Assembly: GCA_046160725.1 (NCBI GenBank)
Contig: JBJXHB010000458.1
Location: forward strand, 1-14,405
Length of the DNA stretch: 14,405 nt
Direction of reading: 5' to 3'
Source: JBJXHB01 sp046160725
Lineage (GTDB): Bacteria; Pseudomonadota; Gammaproteobacteria; Burkholderiales; Burkholderiaceae_C
Positions 7,696-14,405 of the stretch are shown in pieces (position 1 is the stretch's first letter; every line of letters begins with the position of its first letter). The translations under genes were made by a program, and so were the position numbers. The notes under the pieces were generated by a model. It made no database searches, was not told the DNA's origin, and worked only from the letters and a program-made list of their open reading frames with translations.

Positions 7696-8979
7696 ATGAG
7701 TGCCATCGTCGACATCGTCGGCCGCGAGATCCTCGACAGCCGCGGCAACCCCACCGTCGAATGCGACGTCCTGCTGGAGTCCGGCACCATGGGCCGGGCG
7801 GCGGTTCCCTCAGGCGCGTCCACCGGCAGCCGCGAGGCCATCGAGCTGCGCGACGGTGACAAGGCCCGCTACGGCGGCAAGGGCGTGCTGAAGGCCGTTG
7901 AGCACATCAACACCGAGATCAGCGAGTCGGTGATGGGCCTGGATGCGTCGGAGCAGGGCTTCCTGGACAAGACCCTGATCGACCTGGACGGCACCGACAA
8001 CAAGGGCCGGCTGGGTGCCAATGCCACCCTGGCGGTCAGCATGGCAGTGGCCCGCGCCGCGGCCGAGGAGTCCGGCCTGCCGCTGTACCGCTATTTCGGC
8101 GGCTCCGGCGGCATGCAGCTGCCACTGCCGATGATGAACGTCATCAACGGCGGCGCCCATGCCAACAACAACCTCGACCTGCAGGAGTTCATGATCCTGC
8201 CGGTGGGCGCGCCCAGCTTCCGCGAGTCGGTGCGCTGGGGCGCCGAGGTGTTCCATGCCCTGAAGAAGATCATCGACGGCCGGGGCATGAGCACCGCGGT
8301 CGGCGACGAAGGCGGCTTTGCGCCCAGCGTGGCCAGCCACGAGGCTGCCATCCAGCTGATCCTGGAGGCCATCGACAAGGCCGGCTACAGCGCCGGCGAG
8401 CAGATCGCCATCGGCCTGGACTGCGCCGCCAGCGAGTTCTTCAAGGACGGCCTGTACCACCTGGAGGGCGAAGGCATGAAGCTGCAGCCGGCCGAGTGGG
8501 TGGACATCCTGGCCACATGGTGCGACAAGTACCCCATCGTCTCGATCGAAGACGGCATGGGCGAGTCCGACTGGGACGGCTGGAAGCTGCTGACCGACCG
8601 CCTGGGCCGCAAGATTCAGCTGGTCGGCGACGACCTGTTCGTCACCAATACGCGGATCCTGCAGGAGGGCATCGACAAGGGCGTGGCCAATTCCATCCTG
8701 ATCAAGATCAACCAGATCGGCACGCTGTCGGAGACCTTCGCCGCCATCGAGATGGCCAAGCGCGCCGGCTACACCAGCGTCATCAGCCACCGCAGCGGCG
8801 AGACTGAAGACTCCACCATCGCCGACATCGCAGTCGGCACCAATGCCGGCCAGATCAAGACCGGCTCGATGAGCCGCAGCGACCGCGTGGCCAAGTACAA
8901 CCAGCTGCTGCGCATCGAGGAGGACCTGGGCGACATTGCGAGTTTTCCCGGTCGTCGCGCGTTCTACAACCTGCGCTGA
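7696..8979 (+). CDS. eno: Enolase (phosphopyruvate hydratase)
   Basis: 427 aa, full family length. It interconverts 2-phosphoglycerate and PEP in glycolysis and gluconeogenesis, and in many bacteria is also part of the RNA degradosome. It has the N-terminal REILDSRGNPTVE, VPSGASTGSREA and GGAHANNNLDLQEFM (His155, Glu164). It also has GDEGGFAP (Glu205), the metal ligands Asp242, Glu285 (SIEDGM) and Asp312 (GDDLFVTN), the catalytic Lys337 in ILIKINQIGTLSET, and SHRSGETEDSTIADIAVG. No key residue is missing. The leader before the ATG is pyrimidine-rich with no clear Shine-Dalgarno. PEP from enolase is a substrate of KdsA encoded just upstream. Confidence 0.99.
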   Translation: MSAIVDIVGREILDSRGNPTVECDVLLESGTMGRAAVPSGASTGSREAIELRDGDKARYGGKGVLKAVEHINTEISESVMGLDASEQGFLDKTLIDLDGTDNKGRLGANATLAVSMAVARAAAEESGLPLYRYFGGSGGMQLPLPMMNVINGGAHANNNLDLQEFMILPVGAPSFRESVRWGAEVFHALKKIIDGRGMSTAVGDEGGFAPSVASHEAAIQLILEAIDKAGYSAGEQIAIGLDCAASEFFKDGLYHLEGEGMKLQPAEWVDILATWCDKYPIVSIEDGMGESDWDGWKLLTDRLGRKIQLVGDDLFVTNTRILQEGIDKGVANSILIKINQIGTLSETFAAIEMAKRAGYTSVISHRSGETEDSTIADIAVGTNAGQIKTGSMSRSDRVAKYNQLLRIEEDLGDIASFPGRRAFYNLR

Positions 8980-9012
8980 TCGCCCGGCGCACCGCCGCAC
9001 GCCCTGCCCGCC

Positions 9013-9297
9013 ATGACCGCCCCGCGCCTTGTCACGCTTGCGCTGCTGGCGCTGTTGCTGATGGCCCAGGCCGGGCTCTGGCTGGGCGATGCCGGCTTGC
9101 CACGCGTGGCGGTGCTGCGCGCCCAGCTTGACCAACAGCTGGCCCGCAATGCCGCCATGGTGGCGACCAACCAGCGCATGGCGGCCGAGGTCGACGACCT
9201 GCGCACCGGCCTGGAGATGATCGAGGACCGGGCCCGGCGCGACCTGGGCCTGATCAAGCCGGACGAGATCTTCGTTCAGGTCGCACCGCGCCGCTGA
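9013..9297 (+). CDS. ftsB: Cell division protein FtsB
   Basis: 94 aa bitopic inner-membrane protein. A single transmembrane helix covers about residues 6-24. A coiled-coil follows at about 33-72 (QLDQQLARNAAMVATNQRMA), then the signature EDRARRDLGLIKPDEIF (71-87). FtsB joins FtsL and FtsQ in the divisome and helps trigger septal peptidoglycan synthesis by FtsWI. It lies 33 bp after eno, the usual neighbour in beta- and gammaproteobacteria. In many gammaproteobacteria ispD follows; here pnuC does, 13 bp on. Confidence 0.95.
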   Translation: MTAPRLVTLALLALLLMAQAGLWLGDAGLPRVAVLRAQLDQQLARNAAMVATNQRMAAEVDDLRTGLEMIEDRARRDLGLIKPDEIFVQVAPRR

Positions 9298-9310
9298 CGC
9301 GGCGATCCCG

Positions 9311-9955
9311 ATGGTCGAACCGGCCGACATCAGCCGTCTGGTGATGTGGACGGCTTTCGACCTGCTGGGCAGCCCGGTGACCTGGCTGGAGGTGCTGGCC
9401 TTCGGCCTGTCGCTGTGGATGGTCCGTTGCAACATGCGCGTCCAGCCCCTGGCCTGGCCGCTGGCCATCGCCGCATCCGTGCTCTATGGCGTGCTGTTTG
9501 CTCACAGCCGCCTGTATGGCGAGGCGGCGCTGCAGGTGGTGTTCATCATGGTGTCGGCCTGGGGCTGGCAGCAGTGGCTGCGCGGCCGTGACGCCACCGG
9601 TGCGCCGCTGGCCGTGCGCCGGCTCGGCGGCCGGGGCGGCTGGTGGATCGGGCTTGCGGTCCTGGCCGCCTGGCCGACGCTGGGCCTGCTGCTGGACCAT
9701 GCCACCGACAGTGACGTGCCTTATGCCGACGCGCTGCCGACGGTGGCCAGCGTCGCCGGGCAATGGCTGCTGGCACGCAAGTACCTCGAGAACTGGCCGG
9801 TCTGGCTGGTGGTCAACATCCTCAGCGTCGGCCTGTTTGCCTGGAAGGGGCTGTGGCTCACCGTCGTCCTGTACGCGATCTTCGCGCTGCTGTCCTGGTG
9901 GGGCTGGCAGGCCTGGCGCCGGATGCTGCCCGGCGCCGCGCCGGCCCAGGCCTGA
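9311..9955 (+). CDS. pnuC: PnuC-type nicotinamide riboside transporter
   Basis: 214 aa inner-membrane protein with about seven hydrophobic segments (roughly 22-39, 46-64, 70-90, 111-128, 141-156, 161-178, 180-201). PnuC hallmarks are the Trp-rich SAWGWQQWLRG (82-92) and the C-terminal KYLENWPVWLVVNILSVGLF (157-176) followed by WKGLWLTVVLYAIF. PnuC proteins carry out facilitated diffusion of nicotinamide riboside, and relatives in the family move thiamine or riboflavin. The downstream NadR-like kinase strongly favours nicotinamide riboside as substrate here. The gene begins 13 bp after ftsB and ends 19 bp before the kinase. No riboswitch is seen before it, so expression probably depends on the upstream operon. 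Confidence 0.93.
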   Translation: MVEPADISRLVMWTAFDLLGSPVTWLEVLAFGLSLWMVRCNMRVQPLAWPLAIAASVLYGVLFAHSRLYGEAALQVVFIMVSAWGWQQWLRGRDATGAPLAVRRLGGRGGWWIGLAVLAAWPTLGLLLDHATDSDVPYADALPTVASVAGQWLLARKYLENWPVWLVVNILSVGLFAWKGLWLTVVLYAIFALLSWWGWQAWRRMLPGAAPAQA

Positions 9956-9974
9956 CGGCACGCGGTCTCACAAG

Positions 9975-10514
9975 ATGCCCGCCCTGGTGATTGCGGTGCT
10001 GGGTGCGGAGAGCACGGGCAAGACCACACTGGCCCGCACCCTGGCCGAGCGCCTGGCCCAGGACACTGGCTTGCGCAGCACCTGGGTTGACGAATGGCTG
10101 CGCAACTGGTGCGACCAGCACGGGCGCACGCCACAGGTGCACGAGCAGGCCGCCATTGCCGCGGAGCAGCAGGCCCGCATCGACGCCGCATGCCAGGCCC
10201 ATGACATCGTCGTTGCCGACACCACCGCAATCATGACGGCCATATACAGCGGCCTGCTTTTTGGGGACCGCTCGCTCGATGCGCAGGCCCTGGCATGGCA
10301 GCGCGACATGTCGATCACGCTGGTCACGGCGCTGGACCTGCCATGGGTGGCCGATGGGCTGCAGCGTGATGGTGCTCATGTCCGTGCGCCGGTCGACGAC
10401 CAGCTGCAGGCGCTGCTGACACAAGGGGGCATCGCCTTCCACCGCATCGCCGGCAGCGGCCCGGCCCGCCTATCGGCCGCGCTGGCCGCGGTGCAGGCGG
10501 CGCGGCTCAGTTGA
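9975..10514 (+). CDS. NadR-like ribosylnicotinamide kinase (stand-alone AAA/P-loop domain)
   Basis: 179 aa. It resembles the C-terminal kinase domain of NadR, which phosphorylates nicotinamide riboside to NMN using ATP. The Walker A motif is GAESTGKT (10-17). VVADTTAIMTAIYSG (79-93) matches the NadR segment with the substrate-contacting Asp. DLPWVADGLQRDG (121-133) is the most diagnostic NadR-type segment. The HTH and NMN adenylyltransferase domains of E. coli NadR are absent, so NMN would be adenylylated by another enzyme. The ATG at 9975 is chosen because it places the P-loop at residue 10; earlier in-frame starts lie inside pnuC. Pairing with pnuC gives a transport-and-trap system for NAD salvage. 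Its stop overlaps that of convergent hslO by 8 bp. Confidence 0.87.
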   Translation: MPALVIAVLGAESTGKTTLARTLAERLAQDTGLRSTWVDEWLRNWCDQHGRTPQVHEQAAIAAEQQARIDAACQAHDIVVADTTAIMTAIYSGLLFGDRSLDAQALAWQRDMSITLVTALDLPWVADGLQRDGAHVRAPVDDQLQALLTQGGIAFHRIAGSGPARLSAALAAVQAARLS

Positions 10515-11475
10515 CGGCGGCGCTGCCCGGCAACTGGTCAGCGGTCGGCGTGAACAGCCCGCCCACATCCACCGCATCGAAGCGGTACTGCGCGCCGCAG
10601 AACTCGCAGCCGACCTCGACATCGCCGCGCTCGGCCAGCACCTCGTCGACCTCGGCCCGCCCCAGGCCCCGCAACATGCCGCCCACACGTGCGCGCGAGC
10701 AGGTGCAGGCAAAGCGCAGGGGCGACGGCTCGAACACCCGCACCGACTCCTGCCAGAAGAGGCGGTGCAGCACGCCCGCCGGCTCCAGCCTAAGCAGCTC
10801 GTCGCGGGACAGCGTTGCGGCCAGATGGGCGATGCGATTGAAGGCCTCGTTCAATCCGATCTCGTCCTCGTTGCGCGGCCCGCCCAGGTTGCCTTGCCCC
10901 TCCACCGGCAGGCGCTGGATCAGCAAGCCGGCGGCCACCCTGTCATCCGCGGCCAGCACCAACCGCGTGTCCAGCTGCTCGCTCTGCAGCATGTAGTGCT
11001 CCAGTACCTGGGCCACGTGCTGCAGCGGCTCGCGCTGGTCGCCGTGCAGCGGTACCACACCCTGGTAGGGCTGCTGGCCAGGCTGGCGCTCCTGCGGGTC
11101 CAGCGTGATGGCGCAACGGCCCTGGCCATGGACGTTCAGCATCGCCTCCAGCGTCGCGCCGGGGGCCACCTCGCCCACGACCTTGGCCGTGGCGCGAAAG
11201 CTCATGTCGGACCCACATTCCGCCACCGCCAGCTTGACCGGCCCGTCGCCCATGATCTGCAGGATCAGTCGGCCCTCGAAGCGGATGCTGGCCTGCATCA
11301 GCGCCGCCGCCGCGGTCATCTCGCCGAGCAGGCCGCGCACCGCCGGTGGAAACTCGCCCGCACCGCCCTGCGCAGGCTGGCGCCGCGCCAGCAGGTCGCG
11401 CCAGCCGTCCTCCAGGCGCACCAGCATGCCGCGCACCGGCAGGCCCTCAAAGAGAAACTTCTGCAGCTGGTCCAT
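10507..11475 (-). CDS. hslO: Hsp33 redox-regulated chaperone
   Basis: 322 aa, a little longer than the roughly 290 of E. coli Hsp33. Hsp33 is a cytoplasmic holdase activated when oxidative stress plus heat oxidises its zinc-binding cysteines. The substrate-binding N-terminal domain contains LLGEMTAAAALMQASIRFEG and a central HGDQREPLQHVAQVLEHYM-type helix. The C-terminal redox switch is intact: CxC at Cys257/Cys259 (FACTCSRARV) and CxxC at Cys290/Cys293 (VGCEFCGAQYRFD). The ATG at 11475 has GCAGG upstream at suitable spacing. It sits 21 bp after the carbonic anhydrase-like gene, so the two are probably co-transcribed. Confidence 0.96.
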   Translation of the reverse strand: MDQLQKFLFEGLPVRGMLVRLEDGWRDLLARRQPAQGGAGEFPPAVRGLLGEMTAAAALMQASIRFEGRLILQIMGDGPVKLAVAECGSDMSFRATAKVVGEVAPGATLEAMLNVHGQGRCAITLDPQERQPGQQPYQGVVPLHGDQREPLQHVAQVLEHYMLQSEQLDTRLVLAADDRVAAGLLIQRLPVEGQGNLGGPRNEDEIGLNEAFNRIAHLAATLSRDELLRLEPAGVLHRLFWQESVRVFEPSPLRFACTCSRARVGGMLRGLGRAEVDEVLAERGDVEVGCEFCGAQYRFDAVDVGGLFTPTADQLPGSAAVN

Positions 11476-11496
11476 CAGCGCCTGCCGCCGCCCGGC

Positions 11497-12024
11497 TCAG
11501 CCATCGATGCGCACGCCACCGACGCGGTGACGCAGTGCCTGCTCAACGTAGTGCTGGGCCGAGAAGCGCAAGCGCTCAATCTGCTCTGGTGTCAGGTCTC
11601 GCACCACCTTGGCCGGCCTGCCCAGGATCAGCACGCCGTCCGGGTACTCGCGGTCCTCCGGTACCAGCGAGCCGGCGCCGACGATGCTGTGGCGGCCGAT
11701 GCGCGCACCGTTGAGGATGACGCTCTGGATGCCCACCAGGCTGTCGTCACCGATGGTGCAGCTGTGCAGCACCACCTGGTGCCCGATGGTCACCCCCTCG
11801 CCGATGATCAACGGCCTGCCGTTGTCGGTGTGCAGCACCGAATTGTCCTGCACGTTGCTGGCGCGGCCGATGCGGATCCAGTCGTTGTCGCCACGCAGCA
11901 CTGCGCCGTACCAGACGCTGCTGTCGGCGGCCATAGCCACATGGCCGATCAAGTCGGCCGACCCGGCCACCCAAGCGCTGGCATGCAGCTCGGGAGCGCG
12001 GTCTTCGAGGCGATAGACGGCCAT
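11497..12024 (-). CDS. Gamma-class carbonic anhydrase-like protein (YrdA/PaaY type, left-handed beta-helix)
   Basis: 175 aa. Hexapeptide-repeat protein with successive turns such as GSADLIGHV, GEGVTIGHQVVLHSCTIGDD and SLVGIQSVILNGARIGRHS, expected to form a trimeric left-handed beta-helix. The three zinc-ligand histidines of gamma carbonic anhydrases are kept: His65 (VLHTD), His82 (IGHQV) and His87 (VLHSC). Many close homologues have weak or no carbonic anhydrase activity; some act as thioesterases (PaaY), so the catalytic role is unproven. The ATG at 12024 has GGAG five bases upstream. First gene of a likely two-gene unit with hslO. Confidence 0.92.
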   Translation of the reverse strand: MAVYRLEDRAPELHASAWVAGSADLIGHVAMAADSSVWYGAVLRGDNDWIRIGRASNVQDNSVLHTDNGRPLIIGEGVTIGHQVVLHSCTIGDDSLVGIQSVILNGARIGRHSIVGAGSLVPEDREYPDGVLILGRPAKVVRDLTPEQIERLRFSAQHYVEQALRHRVGGVRIDG

Positions 12025-12049
12025 GCAGGCTCCGATCCAAAAAGGGCCG

Positions 12050-12076
12050 ATTCTAGGAAGCCGGCCCCGCTGACAA
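12050..12076 (-). promoter_or_regulatory. Candidate sigma70 promoter for the carbonic anhydrase-hslO unit
   Basis: On the minus strand, TTGTCA (+ positions 12071-12076, 5 of 6 to TTGACA) and TAGAAT (12050-12055, 5 of 6 to TATAAT) are separated by 15 bp, slightly short of the ideal 17. It lies about 25 bp upstream of the gene start, within the 59-bp divergent gap before the DUF455 gene. Confidence 0.5.
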
Positions 12077-12083
12077 TCCCGGC

Positions 12084-12914
12084 ATGTCGTTGCGCATGCT
12101 CGCCCTGCAGGCCCTGGCCCTGCCAGACCCTGCCGAGAAGGTGGCTGCCGCGCAGGCGCTGGCCCAGGCCGCGCGTGACGGCGCGGCGATCGATGCGGCA
12201 GCCGAGCTCATCCCTGGCACCCCGCTGCCCGGCCGCCCGCAGAGGCCGCGCCTGGTGCCGCCCAACGACCTGCCTCGACGCGCCCTGGGCAGCCCGGCCG
12301 GCCGCGCGGCGCTGCTGCATGCCATCGCGCACATCGAGTTCAACGCGATCAACCTGGCACTGGATGCCACCTGGCGATTCGCCGGCCTGCCCGATTCGTA
12401 CTACCGGGACTGGCTGCGCGTCGCTGCCGAGGAAGCGCACCATTTCACGCTCCTGCGCGAGCACCTGAAGGGCCTGGGCCATGACTACGGCGACTACGAT
12501 GCCCACGACGGCCTGTGGACCATGGTCGAGAGGACCCGTACCGATGTGCTGGCACGAATGGCGCTGGTACCCCGCACGTTGGAGGCCCGCGGGCTCGATG
12601 CCACGCCCCCGATGCGGGCGCGGCTGGTAAAGGCCGGCGACACACGCGCAGCCGCCATCCTCGACGTCATCCTGCGTGACGAGATCGGCCATGTGGCCAT
12701 CGGCAATCATTGGTACGCGCATCTGTGCCGAGAGCGTGGGCTCGATCCGGTGGCCACCTACGACCAGCTCGCATGCCAGTTCGGCGCGCCACGCCTGCGC
12801 GGTCCGTTCAATGTCGAGGCTCGCCTCGCTGCCGGGTTCACGCCGGTGGAACTGGACGCACTCTCGCGATCCCAGCCGGCGACGGTGGGCGATGCGGGCC
12901 TTGTGGCGAACTAA
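12084..12914 (+). CDS. DUF455 family ferritin-like protein
   Basis: 276 aa. It matches the DUF455 ferritin-like family, a four-helix bundle with a probable di-metal site. Candidate metal ligands fall in the expected pattern: HIEFNAINLALDA (Glu85), EEAHHF (116-121, an ExxH), RTLEARG (Glu167) and RDEIGHVAIGNHW (Glu200, His203). A C-terminal tail follows with FGAPRLRGPFN. There is no signal peptide. The family is distantly related to MiaE-like diiron proteins, but its own reaction is not established as far as I know. It is divergent from the carbonic anhydrase-like gene and followed 66 bp later by a 2-oxoglutarate/Fe(II) oxygenase, so two putative iron oxygenases sit side by side. Confidence 0.88.
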   Translation: MSLRMLALQALALPDPAEKVAAAQALAQAARDGAAIDAAAELIPGTPLPGRPQRPRLVPPNDLPRRALGSPAGRAALLHAIAHIEFNAINLALDATWRFAGLPDSYYRDWLRVAAEEAHHFTLLREHLKGLGHDYGDYDAHDGLWTMVERTRTDVLARMALVPRTLEARGLDATPPMRARLVKAGDTRAAAILDVILRDEIGHVAIGNHWYAHLCRERGLDPVATYDQLACQFGAPRLRGPFNVEARLAAGFTPVELDALSRSQPATVGDAGLVAN

Positions 12915-12980
12915 ACGGCGTTGGTCCCATCCAGCGTCGACCGCGACCTACACTGTCTCAAAGGCCCATTTCCCGACGCC

Positions 12981-13571
12981 ATGGTTGATTCGTCCGCGCC
13001 CGACCTCGCTCCCAATGACCGCCTGAACCAGGTCATCGTCTGGCCCGGTCTCCTGGATGCCGAGACCTGTGCTCGTGTGATCGAGATGGTGCGGCCCCAT
13101 CCCCCGCTACGGGGGCGTGTCGGCAGCCTCAATCTGGACCACGGCGGCATCCGGCGGTCCGACATCTGGCTGTTCGACCCCGAGCCAGACCTGGGTTTCG
13201 TCTTCGACCCGTTGGTGCAGGCCGTCCTGCATGTGAACCAGGGCTACGGCTTCGACCTGACCGGGTTTGCCAGCGGTTGCCAAGTGGCGCGCTACGCGGC
13301 CGGCGAGCAAGGCCACTACGACTGGCACATGGACCTCGGCACGGGGCCGATGTCCTGCCGCAAGCTCAGTGTGTCGGTGCAGCTCAGCCCGCCCCAGTCC
13401 TACGACGGCGGCGACCTGGAATTTCGACTGGATGGCCTGGACCCGCTCAAGCTGCGCCAGCAGGGGACACTGGTTGCCTTCCCGTCCTACATGCAGCATC
13501 GCGTTGCGCCGGTGTCACGGGGTGAACGCTGGTCGCTGGTGGCCTGGGTCGAGGGGCCGCCGTACCGCTGA
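12981..13571 (+). CDS. PKHD-type 2-oxoglutarate/Fe(II)-dependent dioxygenase
   Basis: 196 aa from the ATG at 12981; a TTG at 12921 in the same frame is possible but less likely. It has the double-stranded beta-helix pattern of the prolyl 4-hydroxylase/PiuC-like group. The iron ligands are His116 and Asp118 in HYDWHMD plus His173 in SYMQHRVAPV, and the 2-oxoglutarate arginine is Arg183 in GERWSLVAW. YDGGDLEFRLD (141-151) is the usual strand between them. Homologues hydroxylate protein residues or small molecules; the substrate is unknown here. It is much shorter than full PiuC and lacks its C-terminal extension. It ends 44 bp before the convergent xerD stop. Confidence 0.9.
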   Translation: MVDSSAPDLAPNDRLNQVIVWPGLLDAETCARVIEMVRPHPPLRGRVGSLNLDHGGIRRSDIWLFDPEPDLGFVFDPLVQAVLHVNQGYGFDLTGFASGCQVARYAAGEQGHYDWHMDLGTGPMSCRKLSVSVQLSPPQSYDGGDLEFRLDGLDPLKLRQQGTLVAFPSYMQHRVAPVSRGERWSLVAWVEGPPYR

Positions 13572-13615
13572 GCCTTCTGTCTCTGAAGTCTTGCCGGACG
13601 CACGCCATGGCGTTG

Positions 13616-14405
13616 TCAGCCGCGCGGATGATGCTGCGCATGCAGCTGTCGCAGCCGCTCGCGCGCCACATGGGTGTAAATGGTGGTGGTGGAGATGTCG
13701 GCATGTCCCAGCAGCAGCTGTACCGCGCGCAGGTCGGCGCCGTGGTTCAGCAGATGGGTGGCAAAGGCATGCCGCAGCGTGTGCGGCGACAAGGGCACGT
13801 CCACCGCTGCCCGGCGCGCATGCTGCTTGATCAGGCGCCAGAACATCTGCCGGGTCATGGCGGCGGCACGGCCGGTCACGAACAAGGCGTCGCAGCCGCG
13901 CCCGCGCAGGATGGTGCCGCGCGCCTGCGCCAGGTAGCGCTGCAGCCAGTCGGCGGCCTCGGCGCCAAACGGCACCAGCCGCTCGCGGCTGCCCTTGCCC
14001 ACCACCCGCACGACACCCTCGTTCAGGCTCAGGCGCACCGCCGGCAGGCCCACCAGCTCGCTCACCCGCAGCCCGCTGGCATACAGCAGCTCGAGCATGG
14101 CGCGGTCGCGCAGGCCCAGCGGCGTGGCCACGTCCGGCGCATGCAACAAGGCCTCCACTTGAGCCTCGCTCAGCGTACGGGGCAGGCGCAGCGGTGTGCG
14201 GGCCGCGGTGATCTTCAGGGTCGGGTCGGCGCTGGCCAGATGCTCACGCAGCGCCCAGCGGTAAAACCGCCGCAGCACGGACAGGCGGCGGTTGGCGCTG
14301 GTGGCCCGGGAGCCGGCATGGCGCTCGACCATGTAGCCCATCACGTCCGCCTCGCCGGCCTGAGCCAGCCCCGGCCCGGCCCGGCTGGCCAGCCAGGCCG
14401 AGAAC
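13616..14405 (-). CDS. xerD: Site-specific tyrosine recombinase XerD, 5' end cut by window edge
   Basis: 262 residues are visible with no stop up to the right edge; compared with a family length near 300, roughly the first 35-40 residues are missing. XerD acts with XerC at dif to resolve chromosome dimers, controlled by FtsK at the septum. The SAM-like N-terminal core-binding part is followed by the catalytic domain with all residues present (visible numbering): Arg113 (GLRVSEL), Lys137 (VGKGSRERLVP), His208/Arg211 (SPHTLRHAFATHLL), His234 (LLGHADIS) and nucleophile Tyr243 (TIYTHV). The ending RERLRQLHAQHHPRG is typical of XerD and differs from XerC. It is not flanked by integrative-element features, so it is a housekeeping recombinase rather than a phage integrase. 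Confidence 0.93.
   Translation of the reverse strand, partial: FSAWLASRAGPGLAQAGEADVMGYMVERHAGSRATSANRRLSVLRRFYRWALREHLASADPTLKITAARTPLRLPRTLSEAQVEALLHAPDVATPLGLRDRAMLELLYASGLRVSELVGLPAVRLSLNEGVVRVVGKGSRERLVPFGAEAADWLQRYLAQARGTILRGRGCDALFVTGRAAAMTRQMFWRLIKQHARRAAVDVPLSPHTLRHAFATHLLNHGADLRAVQLLLGHADISTTTIYTHVARERLRQLHAQHHPRG

Noticed and set aside
7810..9468. 552-codon minus-strand open frame antisense to eno and ftsB
   Set aside because: A shadow frame of highly conserved genes, with composition typical of antisense GC-rich sequence.
10765..12468. 567-codon plus-strand open frame antisense to hslO and the carbonic anhydrase-like gene
   Set aside because: It overlaps two well-supported genes and their promoter, and no domain is seen.
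13616..14405. Tyrosine recombinase as evidence of an integrated mobile element
   Set aside because: The C-terminus and motifs are XerD-specific, and no att repeats, tRNA or phage genes lie nearby.

Overview
The window reads as a chromosomal segment of a high-GC betaproteobacterium, most likely Burkholderiales. This rests on the gene order pyrG, kdsA, DUF1330, eno, ftsB, on a KdsA that by eye resembles the Comamonadaceae-type enzyme, and on an XerD-type C-terminus. The assignment comes from recalled family sequences and gene order, not from a database search. I see no tRNA, rRNA, insertion sequence, CRISPR array or phage module.

Left third (1 to about 4.5 kb), the more variable part. A MocR-type regulator (GntR winged helix fused to an aminotransferase-like domain) runs off the left edge on the minus strand. 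Divergent from it is an orphan OmpR-like response regulator whose receiver has lost the normal phosphorylation residues. Convergent with that is a large TonB-dependent outer-membrane receptor with a signal peptide, a complete plug and a beta-barrel. Its leader holds a perfect 7-1-7 palindrome, and a candidate intrinsic terminator follows it.

Middle (4.8 to 10.5 kb), a tightly packed plus-strand run: pyrG (CTP synthase), kdsA (KDO-8-phosphate synthase, metal-type), a DUF1330 protein, eno (enolase), ftsB (divisome), pnuC (nicotinamide riboside channel) and a stand-alone NadR-like ribosylnicotinamide kinase. Gaps are about 12 to 40 bp. pyrG supplies CTP, which is needed to activate KDO made by KdsA; enolase makes PEP, a KdsA substrate; PnuC plus the kinase would import nicotinamide riboside and trap it as NMN.

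Right third (10.5 to 14.4 kb). hslO (Hsp33) and a gamma-class carbonic anhydrase-like protein form a minus-strand pair with a recognisable promoter. Divergent from them are a DUF455 ferritin-like protein and a PKHD-type 2-oxoglutarate/Fe(II) dioxygenase. xerD, cut by the right edge, faces them on the minus strand.

Most of the window is conserved housekeeping sequence. I found no clear undescribed system. The best leads are the degenerate-receiver regulator, the palindrome and GTGAC motifs in front of the TonB-dependent receptor, and the compact PnuC-kinase pair.
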